Assembly: GCF_021699195.1 (NCBI RefSeq)
Contig: NZ_SSXE01000059.1
Span: 1-64,000, forward strand
Length of the DNA stretch: 64,000 nucleotides
Reading direction: 5' to 3'
Origin: Nonomuraea sp. MG754425
GTDB lineage: Bacteria > Actinomycetota > Actinomycetes > Streptosporangiales > Streptosporangiaceae
Position 1 is the first letter of the stretch, and each line of letters starts with the position of its first letter. The position numbers and the translations under genes were made by a program. The notes under the pieces were generated by a model. That model was not told where the DNA came from. It did no database searches and worked only from the letters and a program-made list of their open reading frames with translations. Shown here piece by piece: positions 23,480 through 33,431 of the stretch.

Positions 23480-24262
23480 CTAGACCCAGGGGCGGGGGAA
23501 GGTGTCGCCGTCGAGCCGGTCGCCCGTGGCGAGTTCGAGGGGGTCGGTCACGACGTGTCCGGTTCCGCTGTAGCGGGTGGCCTCGTCCATGTAGATGACG
23601 ACGTGCGCGAACCGGGCCTGGCCGGTGCGGTTGGGCAGGGCCATGTGGCCGGTGTAGCCGCTGTGGAAGGTGCAGTCGCCGGCGCGGAGCGGCACGGTGA
23701 CGCGGGGCATCCAGCGCAGCGACGGGTCCGTCTCGAACAGGTCCTCCTCGTGGTGGAGGTCCTGCGGGCGCAGGCCGGTGCGGTCCTGGGTGCCGGGCAG
23801 GAAGGTCATGCAACCCCGCTCCGGCGGGACGTCCACCAGCGCGATCCACGCCGACAGCGGCAGCCGGTCACCCGCGTGCGGCCAGTACGGACGGTCCTGG
23901 TGGAACTCCGTGGCGGCGTTGTTGTGCGGCTCCTTGACCAGCATCTGGTCGTGCCAGAGCCGCAGCGGGAACCCGGCGAGCTGTTCGGCGATGCGGCCGA
24001 GCCGCCGGTCGAACGTGAGCTCCCGCAGCGTCCGGTCACGCTGCCAGACGTTGACGAGCTGGCTGAAGACGCCCTGCCGCTCCAGGCTCTCCGCGCGATG
24101 CGCCGCCAGGTACGCCGCCGCGCCGGCCAGGAAGCGCTCGACCCGGTCGGGTTCGAGGACGCCGCGGACTCGGACGAAACCGTGCTCGCGATAGGCCGCC
24201 ACCAGTTCCTCCGGCACCCGGCCGGCCGCGCCGACGTCGCTGACGGGCTGTTCGTTCGTCAT
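23480..24262 (-). CDS. Phytanoyl-CoA dioxygenase (PhyH)-like enzyme
   Basis: This 260-residue Fe(II)/2-oxoglutarate oxygenase has the metal triad as HxD in TEFHQDRPYW (about residues 119-121) and a distal His in GYTGHMALPN (about 215). An Arg a few residues later (RTGQARFA) is typical for 2-oxoglutarate binding. GGAGGT precedes the ATG. It is divergent from an AraC-family regulator 93 bp away, its probable controller. The substrate is unknown; PhyH-like bacterial enzymes hydroxylate lipids, amino acids or natural products. Confidence 0.85.
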   Translation of the reverse strand: MTNEQPVSDVGAAGRVPEELVAAYREHGFVRVRGVLEPDRVERFLAGAAAYLAAHRAESLERQGVFSQLVNVWQRDRTLRELTFDRRLGRIAEQLAGFPLRLWHDQMLVKEPHNNAATEFHQDRPYWPHAGDRLPLSAWIALVDVPPERGCMTFLPGTQDRTGLRPQDLHHEEDLFETDPSLRWMPRVTVPLRAGDCTFHSGYTGHMALPNRTGQARFAHVVIYMDEATRYSGTGHVVTDPLELATGDRLDGDTFPRPWV

Positions 24263-24355
24263 CACTGACCTCCGAGGTTGTCGCTCCTGCCAGGGTCGTC
24301 GTGGCGGACGGTTCAGGGCTAGGCCGATCCCGGCGGGTGGTCGTACGATCCCGAC

Positions 24356-25285
24356 ATGCCTGCCACGCTGCACGAGCACGCGCTGTTCGCCGGGAGCCCG
24401 GTCCTGGCAGGCGTCCACCGCCTGGACTCCGGCGTCGAGCCGCACGCGCACGACTTCCTCGAGATCGCCGTGATCGGCACGGGTGCCGGCCGGCACGTGA
24501 CCAGCCAGGGCGAACGCCCGTTGCGGCGCGGGCAGGTCGTCGTGCTGCGTCCCGGCGCCTGGCACGGGTTCCGCGACTGCGCCGGCCTGACCGTCGCCAA
24601 CTGCTGCCTGTCCGCCCAGGCGCTGCGGGCCGAGTTGGCGCCGCTGTACGACCTGCCGATGTTGCGCCGGATGTTGTGGACCGACCCGGTGGCCTCCGGC
24701 ACGCACGGCGTGGCGGTCACGGCCGTCGATCCGGCCGCCGCCGAGGAGGCCGTCGCGGAGATCGGCCGGCTCGAACGGGACCTCGGGGCCGGTCGGAGCC
24801 GGCCGGGCCGGGTGCTGGGCCGGCTGGTCACCGTGCTCGGCGTCCTGGCCGACGGCCGTGACCCCGTGCGGGAGACGGTCGAGCCCGCCGTCCATCCCGC
24901 GGTCGCCGCCACCGTCGCCCGGTTCGAGGAGGCGCCCGCCCATCCGTGGCGGCTGGATGATCTCGCGCGGGCGGTCAGCCTGGATCCCGCCTACCTCGGC
25001 CGGCTGTTCGTCCGGTATGTCGGGCTGACGCCGCTCGGTTTCCTGGCCCGGCTGCGGGCCGAGCGCGCCGCGACGCTGCTGGCGCACTCGTCCCTGCCGG
25101 CCGCCCGGGTCGGCGCCGCCGTCGGCTGGGACGACCCGACGTACTTCGCCCGCCGGTTCCGGACGCTGGTCGGGCTGACCCCCACCGAGTACCGGCGGCG
25201 CAGCCGGTCAGCCGTCGGTGATCGTCCCCGCCGCCCGCCGGCCCCGGATCGTACGGGCGACGGGCCTCAGGACGACGCTTCGTAA
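24356..25285 (+). CDS. AraC-family transcriptional regulator with cupin sensor
   Basis: This 309-residue regulator has an N-terminal cupin (HAHDFLEIAVIGTG at about residues 30-44, LRPGAWHGF) and a C-terminal AraC double helix-turn-helix at about 195-285 (YLGRLFVRYVGLTPLGFLA, FARRFRTLVGLTPTEYRR). The tail after the HTH is proline-rich. The ATG at 24356 is close to a divergent promoter shared with the PhyH-like gene. The 3' end overlaps the convergent WYL-regulator gene by 19 bp. Ligand unknown. Confidence 0.88.
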   Translation: MPATLHEHALFAGSPVLAGVHRLDSGVEPHAHDFLEIAVIGTGAGRHVTSQGERPLRRGQVVVLRPGAWHGFRDCAGLTVANCCLSAQALRAELAPLYDLPMLRRMLWTDPVASGTHGVAVTAVDPAAAEEAVAEIGRLERDLGAGRSRPGRVLGRLVTVLGVLADGRDPVRETVEPAVHPAVAATVARFEEAPAHPWRLDDLARAVSLDPAYLGRLFVRYVGLTPLGFLARLRAERAATLLAHSSLPAARVGAAVGWDDPTYFARRFRTLVGLTPTEYRRRSRSAVGDRPRRPPAPDRTGDGPQDDAS

Positions 25286-26241
25286 CGGGCCGCGATCGCA
25301 ATGGCGCCCTCGCGCAGGGAGGTGCGCAACCACGGCGGGGCCAGGGCCTCCGCGCTCAGGCCGAGCTGCCACAGCGCCCATCGGGCGTGTCTCGGGTCCT
25401 GGAAGGTCACCTCCAGCCGCAGCCAGCCGTCCGGGCCGGCTTCCTCGGCGAGGACGGCCAGCGCGGTGCCCACCAGCTCCTCCCGCCGCGCCGGGTGCAC
25501 GCGTACGAGCACGGTGACCTGGTCGCCGCCGGCCCGGAACCGGGCGCTGCGCTCCCGCCAGGCCCGGTCCAGGTCGACCCGGTCCGGCCGCTGCGCGGGT
25601 TCGGCGAGTTCCTCGGCGGCCAGGATCCGGGACAGCCGGTACGTACGGTCCGCGCCGGACCGCGTGGCCAGCAGGTAGCCCTGGTCGCGCACGGTCACCA
25701 GGCCGATCGGGTCCACCGTGCGCCACGTCGGGCTCTGGTCCACCGCCGCGTAGTGGATGCGCAGTCTGTGCCCGGTGAGCACCGCGCGCCGGACCTCGGC
25801 CACCACGGTGTCGGGTAGTTCCTCGCCGACCTGCCGGCGGGAGAGAAGGTCGGTCTCCGGGTCGATGAGCAGTCGCTCGGCCGCGCCGGCCGCGGTGTCC
25901 CGATAGCTCTCCGGCAGCGCGTCGACCACCTTGAGCATCGCCGAGGCGAGCGCCGAGCCGAGACCGAAGGACTGCGCGCCGCGCCGCGATCCGGCGATCA
26001 GCAGGGCGAGGGCCTCGTCGTGGTTCAGCCCGGTGAGCTCGGTACGGAACCCGGGCAGCAACGCGAAACCGCCGTAGCGGCCGCGTTCGGCGTAGACGGG
26101 GACGCCGGCCGCGGACAGCGCCTCGATGTCGCGCAGCACGGTGCGGGTGGACACCTCCAGCTCGCGGGCCAGCGCGACCGCGGACAGCCGGCCGTGCTGC
26201 CGCAGCAGCAACACCAGGGAGACCAGCCGGTCGGCACGCAC
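25267..26241 (-). CDS. WYL-domain DeoR/YafY-type regulator
   Basis: This 324-residue regulator has an N-terminal winged HTH (about 15-60, LARELEVSTRTVLRDIEAL) and a WYL sensor domain in the middle. There the family's WYL triplet is replaced by the related RIHYAAVDQSPTWRTVDPIGLV. A WCX-type C-terminal domain follows. GTG start at 26239-26241. It is divergent from a RidA-family gene, a common arrangement in actinomycetes, and the CGACA-5-TGTCG dyad between them is a candidate operator. Confidence 0.88.
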   Translation of the reverse strand: MRADRLVSLVLLLRQHGRLSAVALARELEVSTRTVLRDIEALSAAGVPVYAERGRYGGFALLPGFRTELTGLNHDEALALLIAGSRRGAQSFGLGSALASAMLKVVDALPESYRDTAAGAAERLLIDPETDLLSRRQVGEELPDTVVAEVRRAVLTGHRLRIHYAAVDQSPTWRTVDPIGLVTVRDQGYLLATRSGADRTYRLSRILAAEELAEPAQRPDRVDLDRAWRERSARFRAGGDQVTVLVRVHPARREELVGTALAVLAEEAGPDGWLRLEVTFQDPRHARWALWQLGLSAEALAPPWLRTSLREGAIAIAARYEASS

Positions 26242-26264
26242 CCGGAAAGGTTACCGGCCATACA

Positions 26265-26279
26265 CGACACAGGATGTCG
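26265..26279. promoter_or_regulatory. Candidate WYL-regulator operator dyad
   Basis: CGACA (26265-26269) and TGTCG (26275-26279) form a perfect dyad with a 5-bp centre, 24 bp from the WYL regulator start and upstream of the RidA gene. Confidence 0.4.
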
Positions 26280-26372
26280 CGATTTGCCGGGAGGCTTGTC
26301 GACACGGCCAGCGAGATGACGGCTTCCGAGCCGATGGACGTACCTGATGTCGACGAATCGAATGGAGCTGAT

Positions 26373-26774
26373 GTGGCGATGGAGCGAACGGCGGTCAACC
26401 CGTGGGCGTGGTCGGCGGCGCTGGGATACCACCAGGGTGAGGTCGTCTCCGGGCACACCCGGACCCTGTACTGCTCGGGGCAGACCGCGATGGACGGCGA
26501 CGGCAAGCCTCGGCACGCCGGCGACATGGCGGCGCAACTGGCGCTGAGCCTCGACAACCTGGAGGCCGTGCTCGGCGAGGCCGGCATGTCCCTGGCGGAC
26601 CTCGTCCGGCTCAACGTCTACACCACCGACGTCGACCGGCTCTTCGAGCACTACGGCGTGCTGGCGTCGAGGCTGGGCGCGGCCGGGGTGGCGCCGTCCA
26701 CCACGATGCTCGGGGTGACGCGGCTGGCGATCCCCGACCTGATGGTCGAGCTTGAGGGGACCGCCGTGGCGTGA
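26373..26774 (+). CDS. RidA-family protein
   Basis: This 133-residue protein is of the RidA/YjgF family, with the characteristic LYCSGQTAMDGDG early strand, the central LSLDNLEAVLGEAG helix and VYTTDV. RidA proteins deaminate reactive enamines, though some homologues lack activity; the catalytic Arg of RidA sensu stricto is not obvious here. The GTG at 26373 has GGAG 5 bp upstream; an ATG at 26379 is the alternative. It is divergent from the WYL regulator. Confidence 0.82.
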   Translation: MAMERTAVNPWAWSAALGYHQGEVVSGHTRTLYCSGQTAMDGDGKPRHAGDMAAQLALSLDNLEAVLGEAGMSLADLVRLNVYTTDVDRLFEHYGVLASRLGAAGVAPSTTMLGVTRLAIPDLMVELEGTAVA

Positions 26775-26782
26775 CGTGACCT

Positions 26783-26814
26783 CGCCGCCCCCGGCAGGGC
26801 CGCCGGGGGCGGCG
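26783..26814 (+). terminator. Terminator of the RidA gene
   Basis: A 13-bp perfect GC stem (26783-26795 with 26802-26814) and a 6-base loop sit 9 bp after the RidA stop. Confidence 0.7.
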
Positions 26815-26870
26815 GCGCGCGGACAGAACGGATTCATCCCGGCTGATCACCTGGGCATAGAGTGAGCGCC

Positions 26871-27611
26871 ATGGCGCTCCGACTGGTTCAGGTGAACTTC
26901 AAGGCCCGCGACGACTCGGCGCTCGGCCGGTTCTGGGCGGAGGCGCTCGGCTGGGGGCTTTCCAGCGAGGGTCCCGGCGTGACCAACATCGAACCCGTGG
27001 GCTTCTCCTGGCCGGACCCCACCGCCGTCTGCATCGACTTCGTCGCCGTCCCCGACCCCGCGACGGTGAGGTACCGCGTGCACCTCGACCTCGCCACCAC
27101 CTCCGCGGCCCACCAGGCGGAGCTGGTCGCGCGCCTGACGGAGCTCGGCGCGACGCCCGCCGACGTGGGTCAGGGCGACGTCCCCTGGACGGTGCTGGCC
27201 GACCCGGAGGGCAACGTGTTCTGCGTGCTCGAACCCCGGGAGATCTACCGGGACACCGGGCCGATCGCCGCGCTCGTGGTCGACTGCGCGGACCCGCGGG
27301 CCATGGCCGCGTTCTGGGGCGAGGCGGTGGGCTGGACCGTGCACGAGGTGAGCGACGACCACGCCAGGCTGCGCGCCGCCGAGGGCGTCGGGCCGTATCT
27401 CGAGTTCCTCCGCACGACGCCCGGCGGGAAGACCATGTGGAAGCGCGTCCACATCGACGTGCTGCCGAACCCCGTCGACGATCAGGCGGCGGAGGCGGCC
27501 CGGCTGGAGAGCATCGGCGCCAAGCCCGCCGACGTCGGCCAGGGCGACGTGTCGTGGATCGTGCTGGCCGACCCGGAGGGCAACGAGTTCTGCGTCCTCG
27601 GCCGGGGCTGA
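26871..27611 (+). CDS. Double-domain VOC (glyoxalase-like) protein
   Basis: This 246-residue protein consists of two VOC/Glyoxalase_6-like domains. Each ends with nearly the same segment (ADVGQGDV, then LADPEGN and FCVL), so it is an internal duplication. VOC proteins are metal-dependent lyases, dioxygenases or binding proteins; this subfamily is functionally undefined. The ATG at 26871 is chosen over a GTG 9 bp upstream because the domain begins MALRLVQVNFKARD. The ribosome-binding site is weak. Confidence 0.8.
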   Translation: MALRLVQVNFKARDDSALGRFWAEALGWGLSSEGPGVTNIEPVGFSWPDPTAVCIDFVAVPDPATVRYRVHLDLATTSAAHQAELVARLTELGATPADVGQGDVPWTVLADPEGNVFCVLEPREIYRDTGPIAALVVDCADPRAMAAFWGEAVGWTVHEVSDDHARLRAAEGVGPYLEFLRTTPGGKTMWKRVHIDVLPNPVDDQAAEAARLESIGAKPADVGQGDVSWIVLADPEGNEFCVLGRG

Positions 27612-27639
27612 CTCCGGGGCCCACCGCGCCGTCCCGGGG

Positions 27640-28636
<997 letters not shown>

Positions 28637-28644
<8 letters not shown>

Positions 28645-29647
28645 CGGTCCCCTCCTGGACGAGCTCGGGGTGGAAGTGGCAGGCGCTGGCCCGGCGCGGC
28701 CCGGACGCGGCGAGTCCGGGCCGCTCGGTCCGGCACCGTTCCCGCGCCAGCGCGCAGCGCGGGGCGAACGGGCAGCCCGCCACCGCCTCCCCCGGCGCGG
28801 GCGGCGTGCCGGGGATCGGTGTCAGCGCGCCGGCGTCGTCGTCCAGCCGGGGCAGGCTCGCCAGCAGCCCCCGGGTGTACGGGTGGCGTGGCGCGCCGAA
28901 GATCTCGGCGACGGGCCCGTGCTCGACCACCCGGCCCGCGTACATCACCACCACCCGGTCGGCCAGTTCGGCCACCACGCCCAGGTCATGGGTGATCAGC
29001 ACGGTCGCCGCGCCGGTCTCCCGCCGAGTGAGCCGGATCAGGTCGAGCACCTGGGCCTGGACGGTGACGTCCAGCGCCGTGGTCGGCTCGTCGGCGATGA
29101 GCAGGTCGGGGTCGTTGGCGATGGCCATCGCGATCAGCGCGCGCTGCCGCATCCCGCCGGAGAACTCGTGCGGGTACTGCCGCAGCCGCCGCCTGGCGTC
29201 CGGCACCCCGACCAGGGTCAGGAGTTCGGCGGCGCGCTCGCGGGCGCCGGCCCGCGACAGGCCGGGCCGGTGCAGCCGCAGCGCCTCAGCCACCTGCGCG
29301 CCGATCGACAGGACCGGGTTGAACGACGTCATCGGGTCCTGGAAGATCATGGCGATCCGGCCGCCGCGCAGCCGCCGCAGCTCGCGCGGGGAGGCCGTGC
29401 GCAGGTCGGCGCCGTCGAACACGATCCGGCCCGAGGTGATCCGGCCGGGCGGCCTGATCAGGCCGAGCGCCGCCATCGCGGTGACGCTCTTGCCCGATCC
29501 CGACTCGCCGACGACGCCGAGCGTCTCGCCCGGCGCGACGGTGTACCCGGCTCCGTCCACGGCCCGGACGAGGCCGCCGTCGGTGGCGAACTCGACGACG
29601 AGGTCCGCGATCTCCAGCAGCGGGTCCCGGCTGTCGGGCGCTGTCAT
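28637..29647 (-). CDS. dppD: Oligopeptide-type ABC transporter ATPase (DppD-like)
   Basis: This 336-residue cassette has Walker A GESGSGKS, signature FSGGMRQR, Walker B LLIADEPTTALD and the H-loop ITHDL, then an oligo_HPY tail with CPFAPRCALARERC. It overlaps the upstream permease stop by ATGA and the downstream ATPase start by 8 bp, so all are translated as a unit. It pairs with the DppF-like ATPase as a heterodimer, the standard arrangement of this transporter class. Confidence 0.92.
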
Positions 29648-30543
29648 CGGCCGCCCGCCTGCCGTGCCGGGTTGACGGCGTCACGCAGCCCGTCCCCGGC
29701 GAAGTTGACGGCGAGCACCGTCACCACGATCGCGACGCCGGGCGGGAGCCACAACCACGGCATCGTCTGGACCAGCGTCAGGTTCTGGGCGTCGTTCAGC
29801 ATGTTCCCCCAGCTCGCCTGCGGCGGGCGCACCCCCAGTCCGAGGAAGGACGCGGTGGTCTCCAGCATGATCGCCTGGGCGACGGCCAGCGTCCCGGTCA
29901 CGGTGACCGGCGGCAGCGCGGCGGGGACGACGTGCCGGCGGATCAGCCACCAGGAGCCGGCCCCGGCCGCCCGCGCGGCCTGGACGTACTCGCGCTCACG
30001 CAGCGACAGTGTCACGCCGCGCACCACCCGGGCGGCGACCGGCCACTGCGTCAGGCCGATCGCGGCGATCAGCACGGTGGTGCTGGGGCCGACGATCCCG
30101 GCGAGCACCAGGATCACCACCACGGTCGGGAACGACATCACGACGTCGGCGGCCCGCATGATCACGTGGTCGGGCCAGCCGCCGAACAGCCCCGAGACGG
30201 CCCCGAGCAGGGTGCCGGCCGTGACGGTGGCGAGCGCGGCGCTCAGCCCGACCAGCAGCGAGACCCGCCCCGCGTGCAGGGTGCGGGCGAAGACGTCCCG
30301 GCCGGAGGCGTCGGTGCCGAACCAGTGCGCCGCGGACGGTTCCCGGCGGGCCGCGCCGAGATCGACGGCGTTCGGCGGGTGGGCCGCGATCAGCGGCGCC
30401 AGCAGCGTCACCAGCAGCACCGCGGCGAGCAGCACCGCCCCGGCGACGGCGAGCCGGTTGCGGCCGAACCGGCGCAGCGCGCGCACGCCCGGCGAGAGAG
30501 ACCGGGCCCGCTCCCCGTCCGCCGGCCCCGCGGTGACGGTCAC
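29644..30543 (-). CDS. dppC: Oligopeptide-type ABC permease (DppC-like)
   Basis: This 299-residue permease has six predicted helices, the N-terminal OppC region (RFGRNRLAVAGAVLL), WFGTDASGRDVFAR typical of DppC, and the EAA loop at about 190-215 (EYVQAARAAGAGSWWLIRRH). The GTG at 30541-30543 overlaps the DppB-like stop (GTGA), which fixes the start; the frame is open further upstream in non-family sequence. Confidence 0.92.
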   Translation of the reverse strand: MTVTAGPADGERARSLSPGVRALRRFGRNRLAVAGAVLLAAVLLVTLLAPLIAAHPPNAVDLGAARREPSAAHWFGTDASGRDVFARTLHAGRVSLLVGLSAALATVTAGTLLGAVSGLFGGWPDHVIMRAADVVMSFPTVVVILVLAGIVGPSTTVLIAAIGLTQWPVAARVVRGVTLSLREREYVQAARAAGAGSWWLIRRHVVPAALPPVTVTGTLAVAQAIMLETTASFLGLGVRPPQASWGNMLNDAQNLTLVQTMPWLWLPPGVAIVVTVLAVNFAGDGLRDAVNPARQAGGR

Positions 30544-31499
30544 CGCAGGCTCACCCTCGGGTCGGCGACGGCGTACAGGACGTCCGCGACCAGGTTGCAC
30601 CCGAGCACCAGCACCGCCACGTACAGCGCGAACCCGACGATCACCGGGTGGTCGTGCTGGCCGATCGAGCTGACCGCGAGCTGTCCCATGCCGGGCCAGG
30701 CGAAGACCTGCTCGATCACCACCGCGCCGGCCAGCAGTTGCGGGATCTGGCACAGCACCACCGTGATCAGCGGGATCAGCGAGTTGCGCAGCGCGTGGCG
30801 CAGCACCACCCGGGCGGGGGACGCGCCCTTGGCCTCGGCGGTCCGCACGTAGTCGGCGCCGAGTTCGTCCACCAGGCCGCCGCGCACGTACCGGGTGAAC
30901 GGGCCGGCCGTGACGAACGCCAGGATCAGCCCCGGCAGCACCAGGTGGCGGAGCCGGTCGAGGGCCCCGCCGTCGCCCGGCGTCAGCATGCCCGCGGACG
31001 GCAGCAGGCCGAGTCTCAGGGAGAACACGTAGATGGCGATGACGCCCAGGAAGAACGGCGGCACCGACACCGCGGCCAGCCCGAGCACGGTCGCGCCGTA
31101 GTCGAGCGCGGTGTTGCGCCGCACCGCGGCGGCCACGCCGAGGACCACGGCCACCACCAGGGCGACCGCCAGCGCGGCCCCCATGAGCTGCAGCGTCGGC
31201 CCGACCCGCTCGCCGAGCACCTCCGCGACGGGTTGGTGCCCGACGTAGGAGTATCCGAGGTCGCCGCGCAATGCGCCCGCCAGCCAGTGGCCGTACTGCA
31301 CGGCGACCGGCCGGTCCAGGCCCAGCTCACCGCGTTTGGCCTCGATGAACTCCGCTCCCCCGCCGCGCATCTGCTCGGGGTCGACCATCATGCGCACCGG
31401 GTCGCCGGGGGCGAGCCGCACCAGCACGAAGATCCCGATGCTGATCATCAGGAACACCGGCGCGTTCACCAGCACGCGCCGGATGACGTAGGCCGCCAT
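30540..31499 (-). CDS. dppB: Oligopeptide-type ABC permease (DppB-like)
   Basis: This 319-residue permease has the N-terminal MAAYVIRRVLVNAPVF and RLAPGDPVR of DppB/OppB. About six helices and the EAA loop (YVRTAEAKGASPARVVLRHALRN) follow. The ATG lies 38 bp after the binding-protein stop. Together with the DppC-like protein it forms the membrane channel. Confidence 0.92.
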   Translation of the reverse strand: MAAYVIRRVLVNAPVFLMISIGIFVLVRLAPGDPVRMMVDPEQMRGGGAEFIEAKRGELGLDRPVAVQYGHWLAGALRGDLGYSYVGHQPVAEVLGERVGPTLQLMGAALAVALVVAVVLGVAAAVRRNTALDYGATVLGLAAVSVPPFFLGVIAIYVFSLRLGLLPSAGMLTPGDGGALDRLRHLVLPGLILAFVTAGPFTRYVRGGLVDELGADYVRTAEAKGASPARVVLRHALRNSLIPLITVVLCQIPQLLAGAVVIEQVFAWPGMGQLAVSSIGQHDHPVIVGFALYVAVLVLGCNLVADVLYAVADPRVSLR

Positions 31500-31536
31500 G
31501 CCGCACTCCTCCCGCCCCCGCTCCCGGTGGTCCGGC

Positions 31537-33159
31537 TCAGCTCTCGCCGAGTTTCCACGTCGCGAGATCCCAGAACCCGATCTCGTTCGTCGGCATGCCG
31601 GACGGCTCGAAGCCCGTCAGCCCGCTCCGGTGGGCCCAGATCGTGTCCGGGTTGTACAGCCACAGGTGCGGCACCTCGGCGTGCTCCACCCGGGCCGCCT
31701 GCCGGAACAGCTCCCGGCGCGCGTCCGGGTCGCCGACCGTCTCGGCCCTGGCCAGCAGCTCGTCCAGGTCCTCGCTGCAGAAGTGGCCGACGTTGCCGCC
31801 CGCCGGGTAGCCCTGGTCGCAGGCGTCGATGGCGGCCACCGTGGACGGTTCGGTCGCGTAGTTGCCGCCGCCGAACAGCGCCAGGTCGAAGGTCCGCTCC
31901 GCGTAGGAGGCCAGCAGCTCGGCCACCTGCACCTGCTTGAGCTCGACGGCCACGCCGACGGCCTGGAGCTGGCTCTGGATCACGGTCGCGGCGGTGTCGC
32001 GGTCGCGCTGGCCGGGCACCCACGCCAGCGTGACCCGCGCGGCGGGGTCCCAGCCCGCTGCGGCGAGCAGGCCCTTGGCCTCGACCGGGTCGTAGGCGTA
32101 GCCCGCGTCCGCCGGGGCCAGGTCGCCGGAGAAGCTGGAGTCCACGACGGTTCCGGCCCCGCCGAGCACCTGGTCCACCAGGCCCCGGCGGTCGATCGCC
32201 ATCAGCAGCGCCCGCCGGACCCGCACGTCCTTGAACCGTTCCTGGCTCTGGTTGACCGCGATCCGGGTGAACCCGGGGCTCCTGGCCGTGACGACCTTGA
32301 CGTCCGTCAACCGGCGGACGGCCGGCAGGTCGGTCGCCGAGATCTGGGCCAGGTCCATCTCACCGGTGCCGAGCTGCGCGGTGGCCACGTCGGAGGTGAC
32401 CGGTTTGAGGAACACCTTCCTGATCGAGACGGGCCGCCGGTGGTGGGGGTTGGCGGCCAGCTCGACGTACTGGTCGGTCTCGTACCGGACGAAGGTGAAC
32501 GCGCCCGAGCCGACGGTCGGCGCGGTGAAGAACGCGTGGTCGCCGAGCCCCTTCGCCGGCTGCCCGCCGAGCACGTGCCGGGGCAGGATCGGGAGGGCGC
32601 CGATGAGCCCCGGCAGCCCCGCGGCGGGGCGGGACGTGGTGATCCGCACGGTTCTGCCGTCCGGCGCGGTGACGCCGTCCAGTGTGGCGGCCCTGCCGTC
32701 CGTCAGCTCCTTCGCGCCGGTGACGGCGGTGAACCTGCCGGTCTGCGCGCTGCCGGTCGCCGGGTCGGCCAGCGCGTTGTAGGTGAACACCACGTCCTGG
32801 GCGGTGAGGGGCTGCCCGTCGCTCCACTTCAGGCCGGGACGCAGGGTGAAGATGATGGTCCTGGCGTCCGCGGACACCCGTGGCGGCGCGGCGGCCAGGC
32901 GCGGGCGCAGCGTGTGCGCGGCGTCGGCGCCGTACAGGGAGTCGAAGATGAACGACATGACCAGTTGGTCGGGCCCGTTGCCCGGCGCGAGCGGGCTGAA
33001 GGTCTTCGGCTTCTGGTACAGGTACATGTCGAGCACGCCCGCGTCCGCGCCGCCCGCCACCCGCGTGGCGCCGGAGCCGCAGGCGGCGAGCGCGGCGGCG
33101 GCGAGGATGCCGCTCACGGCGACCACGAGACGCCGCCGGCGGCACGGAATTGATTCCAT
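31537..33159 (-). CDS. Oligopeptide-type substrate-binding lipoprotein (DppA-like)
   Basis: This 540-residue SBP_bac_5 protein begins with RRRRLVVAVSG and a hydrophobic stretch ending LAAC, so it is a lipoprotein lipidated at about Cys 25. The mature part has typical family segments (LRPGLKWSDGQPLTAQDVVFTYNAL, MAIDRRGLVDQVLGG). It is the first gene and extracytoplasmic receptor of the dpp-type operon. I chose the ATG at 33157-33159; an in-frame ATG at 33184-33186 would add nine residues before the signal. The ligand cannot be deduced. Confidence 0.88.
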   Translation of the reverse strand: MESIPCRRRRLVVAVSGILAAAALAACGSGATRVAGGADAGVLDMYLYQKPKTFSPLAPGNGPDQLVMSFIFDSLYGADAAHTLRPRLAAAPPRVSADARTIIFTLRPGLKWSDGQPLTAQDVVFTYNALADPATGSAQTGRFTAVTGAKELTDGRAATLDGVTAPDGRTVRITTSRPAAGLPGLIGALPILPRHVLGGQPAKGLGDHAFFTAPTVGSGAFTFVRYETDQYVELAANPHHRRPVSIRKVFLKPVTSDVATAQLGTGEMDLAQISATDLPAVRRLTDVKVVTARSPGFTRIAVNQSQERFKDVRVRRALLMAIDRRGLVDQVLGGAGTVVDSSFSGDLAPADAGYAYDPVEAKGLLAAAGWDPAARVTLAWVPGQRDRDTAATVIQSQLQAVGVAVELKQVQVAELLASYAERTFDLALFGGGNYATEPSTVAAIDACDQGYPAGGNVGHFCSEDLDELLARAETVGDPDARRELFRQAARVEHAEVPHLWLYNPDTIWAHRSGLTGFEPSGMPTNEIGFWDLATWKLGES

Positions 33160-33431
33160 GTCGAGAATTCTCGCGCGCCGGGTCATTCAAATGTCAAGAA
33201 AACCCCGGCGTTCTTTGTTCTCGCCCGATCAGGAGCGGCACGATGTCAGGATCAGCATTGTTATGGAATGAATTTCCATGAACTTTTCCGGCGAAATTGG
33301 GAATGCACGGGAACGCGAAATGGCCGAACCCGCCTGTCCCCTGAATCTGGCACGCCGAAATTCCCGGCGCGTGACGATTTAACGCCATTTTTCACCACGT
33401 GCCAGCCGAGACTGGTCTAGGCTGCCGGACC
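33160..33431. other. AT-richer divergent intergenic region
   Basis: These 272 bp between the dpp operon (minus) and the small lipoprotein gene (plus) are clearly less GC-rich than their surroundings, with no credible open frame. They hold a minus-strand TTGACA (33192-33197) with only a poor -10 at 19 bp, a GAGAATTCTC palindrome at 33163-33172, and the TAGGCT box noted for the lipoprotein. Confidence 0.5.
33418..33423 (+). promoter_or_regulatory. -10 box of a probable leaderless promoter
   Basis: TAGGCT ends 8 bp before the lipoprotein ATG at 33432, placing the expected transcription start at or next to the ATG. No ribosome-binding site precedes the ATG, which supports leaderless initiation. 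No good -35 is visible. Confidence 0.4.

Noticed and set aside
33169..33197. Sigma70-type promoter TTGACA for the dpp operon
   Set aside because: The only -10 candidate (GAGAAT) is poor and 19 bp away, so I do not list it as a promoter.
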